From assembly GCF_023073315.1 (NCBI RefSeq), contig NZ_JADPJH010000002.1, positions 222,880-286,879 on the forward strand: DNA of 64,000 nt. Reading direction: 5' to 3'. The stretch comes from Bradyrhizobium sp. 1 (GTDB lineage: Bacteria; Pseudomonadota; Alphaproteobacteria; Rhizobiales; Xanthobacteraceae). Positions 46,859 through 57,642 of this stretch are shown here, piece after piece. How positions within the stretch are numbered: position 1 is the stretch's first letter; each line of letters opens with the position of its first letter. Below the pieces are notes generated by a model that saw only the letters and a list, made by a program, of their open reading frames with translations, was not told the origin of the DNA and did not search any database. A program made the position numbers and the translations under genes.

Positions 46859-47748
46859 CGCTCCCGCGCCAGCCGGGGATCGAGCAGGTCGCGCAATCCG
46901 TCGCCGAGCAGATTGAGGCCGAGCACGGCGATTGCGATGGCCGCACCCGGATAGACCGCAAGCATCGGCGACTGGAACAGCAAGGTCTGCGCGTCGTTCA
47001 GCATGCGGCCCCAGGACGGCTGCGGCGGCTGCGTGCCGAGGCCGAGATAGGACAAGGCGGCTTCGGCAAGGATCGCGAGCGCGAACTGGATGGTGACCTG
47101 CACGATCAGGATCGACAGGATGTTGGGCAGGACATGCTCGATGGTGATGCGAAACTTGCCCTTCCCCGAGGCGCGCGCGGCCAGCACGAACTCACGCGCC
47201 CAGATCGCATTGGCCGAGCCGCGCGTCAGCCGGATCAGCGTCGGGATCTGGAAAATGCCGATCGCGATGATCGAGGTCACCATGCCGGGCCCTACGACGG
47301 CGGCGAGCATGATCGCCGAGAGCACGGCCGGAAAGGCGAATGTGAAGTCGGAGAAGCGCATGATGATCTCTTCGGTCCAGCCGCGCCTGGCCGACGCGAT
47401 CAGGCCGAGGCAGACGCCGAAGGTCAGACCGATGCTGACCGCGATGATGCCGACCATGATGGTGGAGCGGGCACCGGCAAGCAGCAGCGAGACGATATCG
47501 CGGCCGAAGGAATCGGTGCCAAGCCAGTGCTCCATCGACGGTGGCCGGAGTTTTGAGGCGATATCGATCTCGTAGGGCGACCACGGCGTCCAGACCAGCG
47601 ACAACAGTGCCGAGGCAAGCACCAGAAGGCTGAGCGCACCGCCCAGCACAAAACTGCGATGGCGCAGCGCGCGGCCCCAGAAGGTCTTGGCCGGCAGACG
47701 CCGCGTCGCGGCGGTTGCGTCAATCGGGCTGGTCAAGGGCGCGCTCAC
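46855..47748 (-). CDS. Oligopeptide ABC transporter permease, OppC/DppC-like
   Basis: 297 residues from a GTG at 47748, which overlaps the previous permease stop (GTGA). After a cytoplasmic N-terminus come six helices; HWLGTDSFGRDIVSLLLAGARSTIMVG is a DppC hallmark and the EAA loop is VLAARASGKGKFRITIEHVLPNILS. The longer frame upstream overlaps the OppB-like gene and is rejected. Confidence 0.92.
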   Translation of the reverse strand: MSAPLTSPIDATAATRRLPAKTFWGRALRHRSFVLGGALSLLVLASALLSLVWTPWSPYEIDIASKLRPPSMEHWLGTDSFGRDIVSLLLAGARSTIMVGIIAVSIGLTFGVCLGLIASARRGWTEEIIMRFSDFTFAFPAVLSAIMLAAVVGPGMVTSIIAIGIFQIPTLIRLTRGSANAIWAREFVLAARASGKGKFRITIEHVLPNILSILIVQVTIQFALAILAEAALSYLGLGTQPPQPSWGRMLNDAQTLLFQSPMLAVYPGAAIAIAVLGLNLLGDGLRDLLDPRLARER

Positions 47749-48695
47749 AAATCGTGCACCTTGATGCGAGGATCGATATAGGCATAGAGCACGTCGACCA
47801 CGAAATTGACGATGACGACCATGGTCGCGAGCAGCATCACGCAATTGCGCACCACGATCAGGTCGCGGTTGGCGATCGACTGGAAGATCAGCCGGCCAAG
47901 GCCCGGCAGGTAGAATACGTTCTCGATCACGATGGTGCCGGCGAGCAGGTTGGCGAATTGCAGCCCCATCACCGTCATCACGGGGATCATGGCGTTGCGC
48001 AGCACATGGCTCCACAGCACCTCGCGCTTGCCGAGTCCCTTCGCGCGCGCAGTGCGGACGAAGTCTTCGCGCAACACCTCCAGAACCGCCGAGCGCGTGA
48101 CGCGCGCAAGGATCGCGGCCTGCACCACCGCGAGCGAGATTGCCGGCAGCAGCAGCGATTTGATCCCGAGCCAGATGCCGTCCTCCCAGCCCGGGAAGCC
48201 GCCCGCCGAGAGCCATTGCAGCCGCACCGAGAACAGCAGGACCAGAAGAATCGCGAACCAGAAATTCGGCAGCGCGATGCCGACTTGCGTCAGCGACATC
48301 ACGCCGACATCGCCGAACTTGTTGTGATTGGCCGCGGTGTAGATGCCGGCCGAGAGCGCCAAGGTCACCGTGATCAGCATCGACATGATCGCGAGCGGAA
48401 TGGTCAGCACCATCCGCTCCGCGATCAGGCTGGCGACAGATGTGCCGTACACATAGGAGTTGCCGAGATCGCCGATCAGAAGTCCCTTGATCCATTGCAG
48501 ATAGCGGACCGCCAGCGGTTGGTCGAGCCCGAGCTTGACCGTGAGCGCGCGGACCGCGTCCACTGACGCATCCGCGCCCATCAGCATCTGCGCGGCGTTG
48601 CCCGGAAGCGCATCCAGCACCAGGAAGATGATCAGGGATGCGCCGACCAGCGTCGCCAGCAAGGTCAACAGACGTCGGAGGACAAATACGCTCAT
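47745..48695 (-). CDS. Oligopeptide ABC transporter permease, OppB/DppB-like
   Basis: 316 residues, beginning SVFVLRRLLTLLATLVGASLIIFLVLDALPGN, a characteristic DppB start. Further family blocks are LGLDQPLAVRYLQWIKGLLIGDLGNSYVYGTSV and the EAA loop VRTARAKGLGKREVLWSHVLRNA, then NVFYLPGLGRLIFQSI. It is 84 nt downstream of the amidase gene on the same strand, the likely first gene of the operon. Confidence 0.93.
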   Translation of the reverse strand: MSVFVLRRLLTLLATLVGASLIIFLVLDALPGNAAQMLMGADASVDAVRALTVKLGLDQPLAVRYLQWIKGLLIGDLGNSYVYGTSVASLIAERMVLTIPLAIMSMLITVTLALSAGIYTAANHNKFGDVGVMSLTQVGIALPNFWFAILLVLLFSVRLQWLSAGGFPGWEDGIWLGIKSLLLPAISLAVVQAAILARVTRSAVLEVLREDFVRTARAKGLGKREVLWSHVLRNAMIPVMTVMGLQFANLLAGTIVIENVFYLPGLGRLIFQSIANRDLIVVRNCVMLLATMVVIVNFVVDVLYAYIDPRIKVHDL

Positions 48696-48779
48696 GCGCG
48701 CTCGGTTTCAGGGCTCATCAGCGGCACGAACACCATGTCCGGACGACGGACGCAAGGGCTTTGCTGCATGCGCATGCCG

Positions 48780-50201
48780 TCATTCCGGCCAGCGGGAGAG
48801 AAGGTCGCCTGACGCCTCGAACAGCGCGCTGACGCGCAGCAATTCGGCATCCGCCCGGAAGCGGCCGACCAGCTGGAGGCCGATCGGCAGGCCGTCGCGG
48901 CCAAAGCCTGAGGGAAGGCTGATGGCGGGATGCCCGGTCATGTTGAAGGGCATGGTCCAGGGGAACCAGTGCGGCCGCACGCTGTCGAAATGCACCCCGT
49001 CGATCTCGATGGTGCCGAATAAATCTTGGCTGATCGGCAGTGCGGTGCGGGTGAGGGTCGGCATCGCCAGAAAGTGCCCGCGCGCAAGCAGGGATTGCAC
49101 GCGGCGGAACAGCGCGGTGCGCGCGAACATCGCCTCCTGGTAGTCGACGCCGCTGACTTCGGTGGCGAGCGCGAGCTGCTTGAGGAAGGCCTCGCTCAGC
49201 GCGTCCCCATGCTCGGCCGCGAGTTTGGCAAAGCGCGTGCGCCAGAGGGTATGGTTGATGGCGCGCCAGATCGGCTCGATGTCAAAACCTTCGCCGGAGA
49301 ATTCCTCGAGCTCGGCGCCAAGACCCGCCAGCCGGTCGAGGCTCGCCTTGAAGCTGGCTTCAACTTCGGCGGACACCGGACGGCCCGGCGGTGTCAGGCA
49401 GTACAGGATCCGCTGCCCGCGCAGATCGCCGTGCGGAGCGGCGGTGCCGATGAAGTCGGGCACGGGAACGCCGATCGACCAGGGATCGACAGGGTCCTCG
49501 CCTGCCATCGCCTGCATCATCAGCGCGGTGTCGGCGACGGTGCGCGTCATCGGCGTGACATAGGTCTGGTTGCCGAACACATCCAGCGCCTGGCTGTGCG
49601 GAATGATGCCGTTGCTCTGCTTCAGCCCGACCACGCCGTTGCAGGCGGCGGGAATTCGGGTCGAGCCGCCGCCGTCGGTCGCGATCGCCAGCGGTGCGAT
49701 GCCGCTCGCCACCGCCACCGCCGCGCCGCCACTGGAGCCGCCGGAGGACCGGCAGGCGTCCCACGCATTGCGGGTGCGGCCGAACAGGGGCGAATCCGTC
49801 AGGCACTTGCTGCCGAACTCGGGCGTCGTGGTCTTGCCGATCAGGATCGCGCCCGCGCTGCGCAGCCGCGCCACCGCCACCGCATCCTCGGTGGGCACAT
49901 TGTCCTTGTAGGGAACGGCGCCGAAAGTGGTCTTCACACCCTTGGTGTTGACGATGTCCTTGACGGTGACGGGGATGCCGTGCAGCAGGCCGAGCGGCTC
50001 GCCGGCCATCATCTTGCGCTCAGCCGCGCGGGCCTCGGCAAGCGCCTCATCGCCACAGAGCGTGATGAAGCAGTTCAGTTCGCCCTGGAGCGCCTCGGCG
50101 CGGGCGAGCACGGCGCGGGCGAGCTCGACGGGGGATATCTGCTTTGTCGCGATGAGGCCGCGCAGCTCGGTTGCGGACAGCAGACAGGGATCGCCGTTCA
50201 T
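48780..50201 (-). CDS. Amidase (amidase-signature family)
   Basis: 473 residues from ATG 50201; the longer frame from 50243 adds a non-family extension. The Ser-cisSer-Lys triad is visible: K81 in IPVTVKDIV, S156 in RSSGGSSGG and nucleophile S180 in TDGGGSTRIPA, with the spacing seen in characterised members. It hydrolyses amide bonds in the cytoplasm; substrate is unknown. As the first gene upstream of a dipeptide-type importer and divergent from a LysR gene, it probably deamidates or cleaves the imported compound. Confidence 0.92.
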   Translation of the reverse strand: MNGDPCLLSATELRGLIATKQISPVELARAVLARAEALQGELNCFITLCGDEALAEARAAERKMMAGEPLGLLHGIPVTVKDIVNTKGVKTTFGAVPYKDNVPTEDAVAVARLRSAGAILIGKTTTPEFGSKCLTDSPLFGRTRNAWDACRSSGGSSGGAAVAVASGIAPLAIATDGGGSTRIPAACNGVVGLKQSNGIIPHSQALDVFGNQTYVTPMTRTVADTALMMQAMAGEDPVDPWSIGVPVPDFIGTAAPHGDLRGQRILYCLTPPGRPVSAEVEASFKASLDRLAGLGAELEEFSGEGFDIEPIWRAINHTLWRTRFAKLAAEHGDALSEAFLKQLALATEVSGVDYQEAMFARTALFRRVQSLLARGHFLAMPTLTRTALPISQDLFGTIEIDGVHFDSVRPHWFPWTMPFNMTGHPAISLPSGFGRDGLPIGLQLVGRFRADAELLRVSALFEASGDLLSRWPE

Positions 50202-50302
50202 CGTCACATCGCTCCGAAGCCGGCCGCCACTGGCCGATAGCATTGACAGCGATCATGACAGTTTTGTTAACTCTTCGTCCAATACGATTTTTGTCGCCAA
50301 CC

Positions 50303-50319
50303 CATACGTTTTCGGTATG
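50303..50319. promoter_or_regulatory. LysR box overlapping the start of the LysR gene
   Basis: CATAC-N7-GTATG at 50303-50319 has the T-N11-A core of LysR-family sites and covers the ATG at 50317. It lies in the 115-bp gap between the amidase operon and the divergent lysR gene. Binding could repress lysR and activate the amidase operon. Confidence 0.6.
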
Positions 50320-51210
50320 CCAATGGATCTTCGCCGGCTCCGCTATTTCGTCGCCGTCGCCGAGGCGCGCAGCATCGGCAAGGCCGCCGAGCGCCTGCGC
50401 ATGGCGCAGCCGCCGCTCTCGGTGCAGATCCGCAAGCTCGAGGCCGAGATCGGCGCGCCGCTGTTCCGCCGCGGCACGCGCGGCATGGACCTCACCGAAG
50501 CAGGCCAGGCGCTGCTGGCGCGCGCCAGCGAAGCGCTGGCGCTGGCCGTCGACGGCGCCGAAGCCGCGCGCGCGGTCGCCTCGGGGCGGCGCGGGCGGCT
50601 GTCGGTCGGCTACATGTTCGTGCTGGCGAATGCCGTGCTGCCGCGGCTCATTCCCGAGCTGCGCCGGTCGGTTCCCGGCGTCGACCTCGAATTCGCCGAG
50701 CTGAGCGCCACGACGCGCGAGGCCCGGGTGCTCGACCGCGGCGTCACGGTCGCGCTGTGCATGCCGGCCATCAACCATCCCGAGATCCAGGTGGCGCGGA
50801 TCGGCGCGCAGCCCTTCATGCTCGTGATGCCAACCAGCTCGCCACTCGCCCGCCTGGGCCCGGTGCCGATGGCCCGGTTGCACGGCCGTCCGCTGATCGC
50901 ACTGCCGCATCCGGACCATGGGCCCGCATCGTCCGCCGTGGTCCCTCTGCTGCGGCGGCACCAGGTGGTGATGCCGATCGCGAGCCGGGTCGAGACGGTG
51001 CATTCGGCAATGAGCCTGGTTCTGGCGGGCGAAGGTCTTGCGATCCTTCCGGCCTGTGCGCAGCTCGGCGCGCCACGCGGCATCGTGTTCAGGCCGCTGC
51101 GTGACGTCACCGATTCCCTCGACATCGCGGTGTGCTGGCGGCGGGATTCGCAGAGCCCGTTGATCAAGACTTTTCTCAAATGCGCCGAGAAGGCCGTCGC
51201 GCGGCTGTGA
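50317..51210 (+). CDS. LysR family transcriptional regulator, probable regulator of the amidase operon
   Basis: 297 residues; ATG 50323 (starting DLRRLRYFVAVAE after Met) is an equally good start. The winged helix (about 3-62) contains SIGKAAERLRMAQPPLSVQIRKLEAEIGAPLF; the effector domain (about 90-290) has GRLSVGYMFV and SLVLAGEGLAILP. It is divergent from the amidase/peptide importer operon and has a T-N11-A palindrome at its start codon, so it likely controls both itself and that operon. Confidence 0.92.
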   Translation: MPMDLRRLRYFVAVAEARSIGKAAERLRMAQPPLSVQIRKLEAEIGAPLFRRGTRGMDLTEAGQALLARASEALALAVDGAEAARAVASGRRGRLSVGYMFVLANAVLPRLIPELRRSVPGVDLEFAELSATTREARVLDRGVTVALCMPAINHPEIQVARIGAQPFMLVMPTSSPLARLGPVPMARLHGRPLIALPHPDHGPASSAVVPLLRRHQVVMPIASRVETVHSAMSLVLAGEGLAILPACAQLGAPRGIVFRPLRDVTDSLDIAVCWRRDSQSPLIKTFLKCAEKAVARL

Positions 51211-51220
51211 GGCGGGGAAG

Positions 51221-51374
51221 TTTTCCCCTCGCCCCTTGGGGGAGAAGGTGGATCGCCGCGAAGCGGCGAGACGGATGAGCGGTTCACCCCGCTAGCAAAT
51301 CTCTCGATGTGAGTTCGCGGAGACAACCCCTCGTCCGGCGCTTCGCGCCATCTTCTCCCGCAAGGGGAGAAGGA
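51221..51374. repeat. Palindromic repeat, family B copy, between convergent genes
   Basis: Imperfect inverted repeat of about 150 bp between the LysR gene and the convergent PfkB gene. Left arm near 51221-51279, right arm 51329-51374; the right end has the perfect hairpin CTTCTCCC (51352-51359) / GGGAGAAG (51365-51372). It shares the CTCTCCCGCAAGGGGAGAG-type core with the copy at 43.2 kb and may act as a bidirectional terminator. Confidence 0.75.
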
Positions 51375-51382
51375 AGAGCGCG

Positions 51383-52318
51383 CTACCGAATCGAATTGAC
51401 CTCACGGCTCCAGGGCGGATCGGCGCCCGGACGGGTGCAGGTGAGACCTGCGCAATTGGCGGCAATGGACAGCGCGCGGCGGAGCTCCTCAGTGCTGATG
51501 TCCTTAAGCTGCTGACGCGCAAGACGCCCCTGCTTGTGCAGGGCGAACAGCAGCGCCGCCTGAAAGCTGTCGCCGGCCCCGATCGTGTCGGCGATCTCGA
51601 TCTTGGGCGCGACAACCTCGATCTGCCCTGCTCCCGCATGCCAGGCGATGGCGCCATTGTTACCGCGAGTGATCACGACGAGGCCGGCGCCCTGCGCAAG
51701 CAGCATGTTCGCCCGCTGTTGATACGGCTCCTCGCCGAACAGATAGGCGAAGTCGACGTCGGACATCTTGATGAGATCGGCGGTCCTTGCGAACTCCGCC
51801 ATGCGCGCGAGATAGGCCGGTTTGTCCTTGACCAGATTGGGGCGGCAGTTCGGATCGAAGGAGATCGTGGACGATGCCCGTGCGTCCGCGATCAGCGCTT
51901 TGGTCTCGGCGGCGCCCTGGTCGTTGACCAGCGTGGTCGAGCCGACATGGAGCGCCTCGACATCTGCAAACGGAATTGTCCCGCGCCGGTAGGTCCAGCT
52001 CCGCGTCGCGGTCTCGGCGTCATAGAAGGCGTAGTGCGACTCGCCTGCGACGATGCGGACGAAGGCGAGCGTGGTCTGGTGATCGCTGCGCGTGGCAAGG
52101 CCGAGCTCGACGTTCGAGGCGGCTGCGTGATCGGCGATCATGCGGCCGAACAGGTCGGTCGAGATGCCGCCGACAAAGCCGGAGGGCCCACCGAGCCGCG
52201 CCATGCCGATCGCGACGTTGAGACAGGAGCCGCCGACGGCGGGCATCACCGCCTCGCGCCCCTCAATGTTTCGCGTCGGCACGAAATCGATCAGCGCATC
52301 GCCGCAGGATAACAGCAT
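51383..52318 (-). CDS. PfkB family carbohydrate kinase (fructokinase-like)
   Basis: 311 residues from ATG 52318, preceded by AGAGG at a 9-nt spacing; the TTG at 52327 would overlap the upstream gene and lacks a site. The ribokinase fold is seen from GGSCLNVAIGMARLGGPSGFVGGIS and the C-terminal anion-hole motif DTIGAGDSFQAALL, with D250 as catalytic base. Similar proteins in sorbitol/mannitol operons phosphorylate fructose, and here it could act on a ketose released by the dehydrogenase. Last gene of the polyol operon, 5 nt after the FGGY gene. Confidence 0.9.
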   Translation of the reverse strand: MLLSCGDALIDFVPTRNIEGREAVMPAVGGSCLNVAIGMARLGGPSGFVGGISTDLFGRMIADHAAASNVELGLATRSDHQTTLAFVRIVAGESHYAFYDAETATRSWTYRRGTIPFADVEALHVGSTTLVNDQGAAETKALIADARASSTISFDPNCRPNLVKDKPAYLARMAEFARTADLIKMSDVDFAYLFGEEPYQQRANMLLAQGAGLVVITRGNNGAIAWHAGAGQIEVVAPKIEIADTIGAGDSFQAALLFALHKQGRLARQQLKDISTEELRRALSIAANCAGLTCTRPGADPPWSREVNSIR

Positions 52319-52323
52319 TCGTT

Positions 52324-53970
52324 TCAACCTCTGGCGATGTCGCGCATCGCGGCACGGCTGCCGCGATCGACCTCGCGCAACAGCTTATAGACCTCGCGTT
52401 TGCGGGCGTGAAACGCGGCCATGTCGGGCGCGGTCGGCTCGCTCTTCCGCCCCAGCGTCGACATCTTGGCCATGGTTTCTCCGATCGAGGCGTAAGCGCC
52501 GCCGGCGACTGCACCGAGCATCGCAGCGCCCAGCAGCACCGGCTCCCTGGTCTGCGGCAGCGCAACGGTGAGGCCGGTGGTATCCGCCATGATCTGCCGC
52601 ACCAGCGGACTGCGGCTGGCGCCGCCGCCCATGATCATGATGCTGGAGTGAACGCCATGCGCGGCAAAGGCCTCGATCACCTCTGCAAGCCCATAGGCGA
52701 GCCCGCACAGGCCGGCGACGAACAACCGTTCCATCGAACTGACGTCGGTGTCGAGGTCGAGGCCCGCGATCACCGCGCGGGTATCGGGGTCGGCATAGGG
52801 CGAGCGATTGCCGATGAATTCAGGCAGCACATGGATGTCGCGGGCCAGCAGCGCGGCGCGGCTGGCATCACCCGTGCGCGCGATGATGCGGCGCTCGAGG
52901 AATTCAATGAGGTCGACGCCCTCACTCCGCGCCGCCGCGCTGGCATCAGTGTGGCCAGGATGCGACTTGAGGAGATGGTCGATCGCGGCGCCCGCGGCCG
53001 ACTGGCCGCCTTCGTTGAGCCAGACATCCGGCACCATGCCGGAATAATAGGGGCCCCATACGCCCGGCACGAAGCACGGCTCCTTCGTCGTCGCCATGAT
53101 GCAGGCTGACGTTCCCATGATGTAGGCGAGGCGGTCACTGACATCGCTGGTCCCGCCGGAGCCGTCGCGGCCGCCGATCGCGCCGATGCCGCCGGCATGC
53201 GCATCGATCAGGGACGCGCCGACCGGCGTGCCCGGCGACAGGCCGAGCTCGGCCGCGGCTGTGCGGTTGAGACCTTCGCCAAGCCGCGTGCCGGGCGCGA
53301 CGATGTCGGTGCCGATGCGGGTGTATTGCTCGTTGACAAAGTCCGACAGGCCGATGCGTTTGAAGAACGGCGCGCTCCAGCCGCCGCCGTCATGCGCGAG
53401 GTAGTTCCATTTGCAGGTGACGGTGCAGGTCGACCGTTGCAGCGAGCCGGTTGCGCGCCAGGTCAGATAGTCTGCCAGATCGAAAAAATGCCCGGCGGCA
53501 TCGAAGCTCGCGCGCAGATGCCGCTTGAGCCACAACAGTTTCGGCATCTCCATCTCGGGCGAGATCGAGCCGCCGACATAGCGCAGCACGGCATCCTCAG
53601 TCTCGTTGATCAGCCGCGCCTCGGCCGTGGCACGATGGTCCATCCAGACGATGACGTTGCGCTGCCTGTCGCCGGAGGCGCTGACGGTGACCGGCTCGCC
53701 CTCGCGATCGAGCACCACCAGGGAACAGGTGGCGTCGAAACCGATGCCGCCGACACGATCGGGAGCAATGGCAGCCTCCGCCATCGCCGCCCGCACCGAT
53801 GTCACGCATGCGTCCCAGATGTCCTGGGACGATTGCTCGACGATGTCGCCGGCCTCATGCCAGATCCGGATCGGATGCTTCGCCGTCGCCAGCAGCGTCC
53901 CGGCCTCGTCAAACACCCCTGCCCGTGTGCTCGTGGTCCCCACATCGACGCCGATATACGCTCGCGGCAT
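52324..53970 (-). CDS. FGGY family carbohydrate kinase (ribulokinase-like, YDR109C group)
   Basis: 548 residues from ATG 53970 (GGAG 5 nt upstream; a GTG at 53976 is less likely). It begins AYIGVDVGTTSTRAGVFD, has the family block WMDHRATAEA, LIDAHAGGIGAIG, WLNEGGQSAAGAAIDHLL and the C-terminal MGGGASRSPLVRQIMAD. The length and blocks match the D-ribulokinase/YDR109C branch more than xylulokinase. It would phosphorylate a pentulose or related ketose after oxidation of a polyol by the neighbouring SDR enzyme. Confidence 0.9.
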   Translation of the reverse strand: MPRAYIGVDVGTTSTRAGVFDEAGTLLATAKHPIRIWHEAGDIVEQSSQDIWDACVTSVRAAMAEAAIAPDRVGGIGFDATCSLVVLDREGEPVTVSASGDRQRNVIVWMDHRATAEARLINETEDAVLRYVGGSISPEMEMPKLLWLKRHLRASFDAAGHFFDLADYLTWRATGSLQRSTCTVTCKWNYLAHDGGGWSAPFFKRIGLSDFVNEQYTRIGTDIVAPGTRLGEGLNRTAAAELGLSPGTPVGASLIDAHAGGIGAIGGRDGSGGTSDVSDRLAYIMGTSACIMATTKEPCFVPGVWGPYYSGMVPDVWLNEGGQSAAGAAIDHLLKSHPGHTDASAAARSEGVDLIEFLERRIIARTGDASRAALLARDIHVLPEFIGNRSPYADPDTRAVIAGLDLDTDVSSMERLFVAGLCGLAYGLAEVIEAFAAHGVHSSIMIMGGGASRSPLVRQIMADTTGLTVALPQTREPVLLGAAMLGAVAGGAYASIGETMAKMSTLGRKSEPTAPDMAAFHARKREVYKLLREVDRGSRAAMRDIARG

Positions 53971-54008
53971 TGTCACTCCCGGTGGCTTCCGTCAGTTTTG
54001 ACGCAAGC

Positions 54009-54782
54009 CTACCAGCAAGTGTAGCCGCCATCCACCAGCACGATGCTGCCGGTCATCAGGCTCGCGGCCTCTGAGCTGAGGAACAAGACGACGGAGGCGA
54101 TCTCCTCGACCTGCCCCATCCGCGCCATCGGAGTTCCACCGATCCAGGCGTCGTACATTTTCGGCGTGCTTTTCACGAAGGCGTTGAGGGGCGTGTCGAT
54201 ATAGGTCGGCGCCACCGCGTTGACGCGGATGCCGCGTGCGCCCCATTCGGCGGCCAGCGATTTTGTCAGATGGTGCACGCCGGCCTTGGAGGCGTTGTAG
54301 AAACACTGCTCCTGCGGCTTGTTGACGATGAAGCCGGACATCGAGCCGACATTGACGATGGCGCCGCTCTTCGCCTTCAGCATGTGCTTGCCGAATTCGC
54401 GGCAGCACCAGAAGGTGCCGTTGAGATTGACGTCGATGACGTTGAGCCAATGCTCATCGGTGACGGTCTCGGCCGGGGTCTCGCTGCGGGCAATGCCGGC
54501 GTTGTTGACGAGGATATCGACCTTGCCGTGACGGGCGACGAGATCGTTCGCGACCTCCGCCACCCGTTTGGTGTCGGTGACGTCCATGATCGCGGTCTCG
54601 ATGTCGTAGCCTTTCGCCTTCAGCTCGGCCTTCGCGCTGTCGGCGACCTTGCTGTCGCGATCGCCGATGATCACTTTCGCGCCGGCTTCGGCCAGCGCTT
54701 CGGCGCAACCAAGGCCGATGCCCTGCCCGCCGCCGGTGATGAACGCGGTCTTGCCGGTCAGCTTGAATTTTTCCAGATACAT
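54009..54782 (-). CDS. SDR family polyol dehydrogenase
   Basis: 257-residue classical short-chain dehydrogenase. Cofactor motif TGGGQGIG at 16-23 with D41 after the second strand, indicating NAD(H); NNAGIA follows; catalytic S149, Y162 and K166 (YNASK). The SMSGFIVNKPQ block and the C-terminal GGYTCW resemble Rhodobacter galactitol dehydrogenase and other rhizobial polyol dehydrogenases. The likely reaction is oxidation of a sugar alcohol to a ketose for the two downstream kinases. It lies 39 nt upstream of the FGGY gene and 41 nt downstream of the ATPase gene. Confidence 0.92.
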   Translation of the reverse strand: MYLEKFKLTGKTAFITGGGQGIGLGCAEALAEAGAKVIIGDRDSKVADSAKAELKAKGYDIETAIMDVTDTKRVAEVANDLVARHGKVDILVNNAGIARSETPAETVTDEHWLNVIDVNLNGTFWCCREFGKHMLKAKSGAIVNVGSMSGFIVNKPQEQCFYNASKAGVHHLTKSLAAEWGARGIRVNAVAPTYIDTPLNAFVKSTPKMYDAWIGGTPMARMGQVEEIASVVLFLSSEAASLMTGSIVLVDGGYTCW

Positions 54783-54823
54783 TTTGGTATTCCCGTTTCT
54801 TGACGTTTTCTTGCCGTTTCTTG

Positions 54824-55831
<1,008 letters not shown>

Positions 55832-55842
55832 GGCAGCCCTTC

Positions 55843-56673
55843 TTACTTTACCGCGCCGAAGGTGAGCCCGCGCACGAGCTGCTTCTGGCTGAACCAACCG
55901 AGGACGAGAATGGGCGCGATCGCCAGCGTCGAGGCCGCCGACAGCTTTGCCCAGAACAGCCCTTCCGGACTCGAATAGGACGCGATGAACGTGGTGAGCG
56001 GCGCAGCTTCCGAGGTCGACAGATTCAGCGTCCAGAACGCCTCGTTCCACGCGAGGATCAGGTTCAGCAGCATGGTCGACGCCAAGCCCGGGATCGCCAT
56101 CGGCGTCAGCACGTAGACGAGCTCACGGCCGATGGTGGCGCCATCCATGCGCGCGGCTTCGAGGATGTCGCGCGGGATCTCCTTGAAATAGGTGAAGAGC
56201 ATCCAGATCACGATCGGCAAATTGCCGAGGCAGAGGATGAAGACGAGGCCGATGCGGGAATCGAGCAGGCCGAAAGTCTTGAAGATCAGGTAGATCGGCA
56301 CCAGCACGCCGACCGGCGGCATCATCTTGGTCGAGAGCATCCAGAGCAGGATGTCCTTGGTGCGCCTGGTCGGCGAGAACGCCATCGACCACGCCGCGGG
56401 GATCGCGATCAGGAGCGCGATCAAGGTCGAGCCGCCGGCGATGATGATCGAGTTCAGCGCGTGGTGGAAATAGTCGCTGCGCTCCTGCACGGTGGCGTAA
56501 TTCTCTGTCGTCCAATGGAAGAACAGGAAGGACGGCGGGATCGCGAAGGCCTCGAGCTCGGTCTTGAAGCTCGCCAGCACCATCCACAGGATCGGGAAGA
56601 AGATCAGGAAGCCGAAGAACCACGCCCCGATCGTCGAGACCACCACCCGCCGCGTCGTTGACTTGCGCGCCAT
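55843..56673 (-). CDS. Polyol ABC transporter permease (SmoG-like)
   Basis: 276-residue MalG-type inner-membrane permease with six helices. Recognisable blocks are [14 protein letters not shown], the EAA loop [36 protein letters not shown], and [15 protein letters not shown], the last typical of sorbitol/mannitol transporters. Separated from the ATPase gene by 11 nt and from the other permease by 4 nt. Confidence 0.92.
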   Translation of the reverse strand: MARKSTTRRVVVSTIGAWFFGFLIFFPILWMVLASFKTELEAFAIPPSFLFFHWTTENYATVQERSDYFHHALNSIIIAGGSTLIALLIAIPAAWSMAFSPTRRTKDILLWMLSTKMMPPVGVLVPIYLIFKTFGLLDSRIGLVFILCLGNLPIVIWMLFTYFKEIPRDILEAARMDGATIGRELVYVLTPMAIPGLASTMLLNLILAWNEAFWTLNLSTSEAAPLTTFIASYSSPEGLFWAKLSAASTLAIAPILVLGWFSQKQLVRGLTFGAVK

Positions 56674-56677
56674 GATT

Positions 56678-57550
56678 TCAGGCTTCCAGATTGCGGCCGA
56701 CGATGCGGACCAGGAAGAAGGCGACGATGTTGGCGATCACGACAGCGACGAGCCCGCCCGCCGAGGCGGTGCCGACATCGTACTGGATCAGTGCCTGCGA
56801 ATAGATCAGGAAGGCGATGTTGGTGGTCGACAATCCGGGGCCACCGCCCGTGGTGACGTAGATCTCCGCGAAGACGGTGAGCAGGAAGATGGTCTCGATC
56901 AGGATCACCACCGTGATCGGGCGCGCCAGATGCGGCAGCGTGATGTAGATGAAGGTCGAGATGGCGCTGGCGCCGTCCATCTCGGCGGCCTCCTTCTGCT
57001 CCTCGTCGAGCGACTGCATCGCGGTGAGCAGGATCAGGGTCGCAAACGGCAGCCATTGCCAGGACACGATCAGGATCACGGCCAACAGCGGCGCATCGGT
57101 GAACCAGTCGATCGGGGTGAGCCCGAACACCGAAGCGATCCAGGCAAACAGCCCGGAGACCGGATGCATCAGCAGGTTCTTCCAGACCAGCGCGCTCACC
57201 GTGGGCATCACGAAGAACGGCGCGATCACCATCAGCCGGACGACATTGAGGCCGATCACGGGTTGATCCAGCAGCAGCGCCAGGGGAATCCCGAGCAGGA
57301 CGGTCAGCGCCAGCACGGAGCCGACCAGCACCAGCGTGTTCTGGAGCGAGGCGAGGAAGGCGGGATCGGTGAGGAAGTAGCGGAAGTTTTCAAGGCCCAC
57401 GAACGATTCAGAGCCGGGATCGAGCAGGCTGTAATGCAGCGTCGAGAAATAGATCGTCAGCGCAAGCGGGACGATCATCCAGATAAACAGGAGCCCGACG
57501 GCCGGCGTCAGGAGCGAGCGCGCAAGAAGCTGCGTCTGCCGGGTTGCCAT
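56678..57550 (-). CDS. Polyol ABC transporter permease (SmoF-like)
   Basis: 290 residues from ATG 57550; an earlier in-frame start at 57589 adds a segment unlike the family. MalF-type permease with LLFIWMIVPLALTIYFSTLHYSLLDPGSESFVGLENFRYFL at the N-terminus and the EAA loop EAAEMDGASAISTFIYITLPHLARP. Forms the channel with the SmoG-like subunit. The binding-protein gene ends 92 nt upstream. Confidence 0.92.
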   Translation of the reverse strand: MATRQTQLLARSLLTPAVGLLFIWMIVPLALTIYFSTLHYSLLDPGSESFVGLENFRYFLTDPAFLASLQNTLVLVGSVLALTVLLGIPLALLLDQPVIGLNVVRLMVIAPFFVMPTVSALVWKNLLMHPVSGLFAWIASVFGLTPIDWFTDAPLLAVILIVSWQWLPFATLILLTAMQSLDEEQKEAAEMDGASAISTFIYITLPHLARPITVVILIETIFLLTVFAEIYVTTGGGPGLSTTNIAFLIYSQALIQYDVGTASAGGLVAVVIANIVAFFLVRIVGRNLEA

Positions 57551-57642
57551 CCCTAACTTCTCCGCTTGGGGAAGAAGGCGGCCATCCATCCGGGGCTGGG
57601 CTGGTGGATGGCCGCCAGTTTGAGCTCAGGGAGAGCTCGGGT

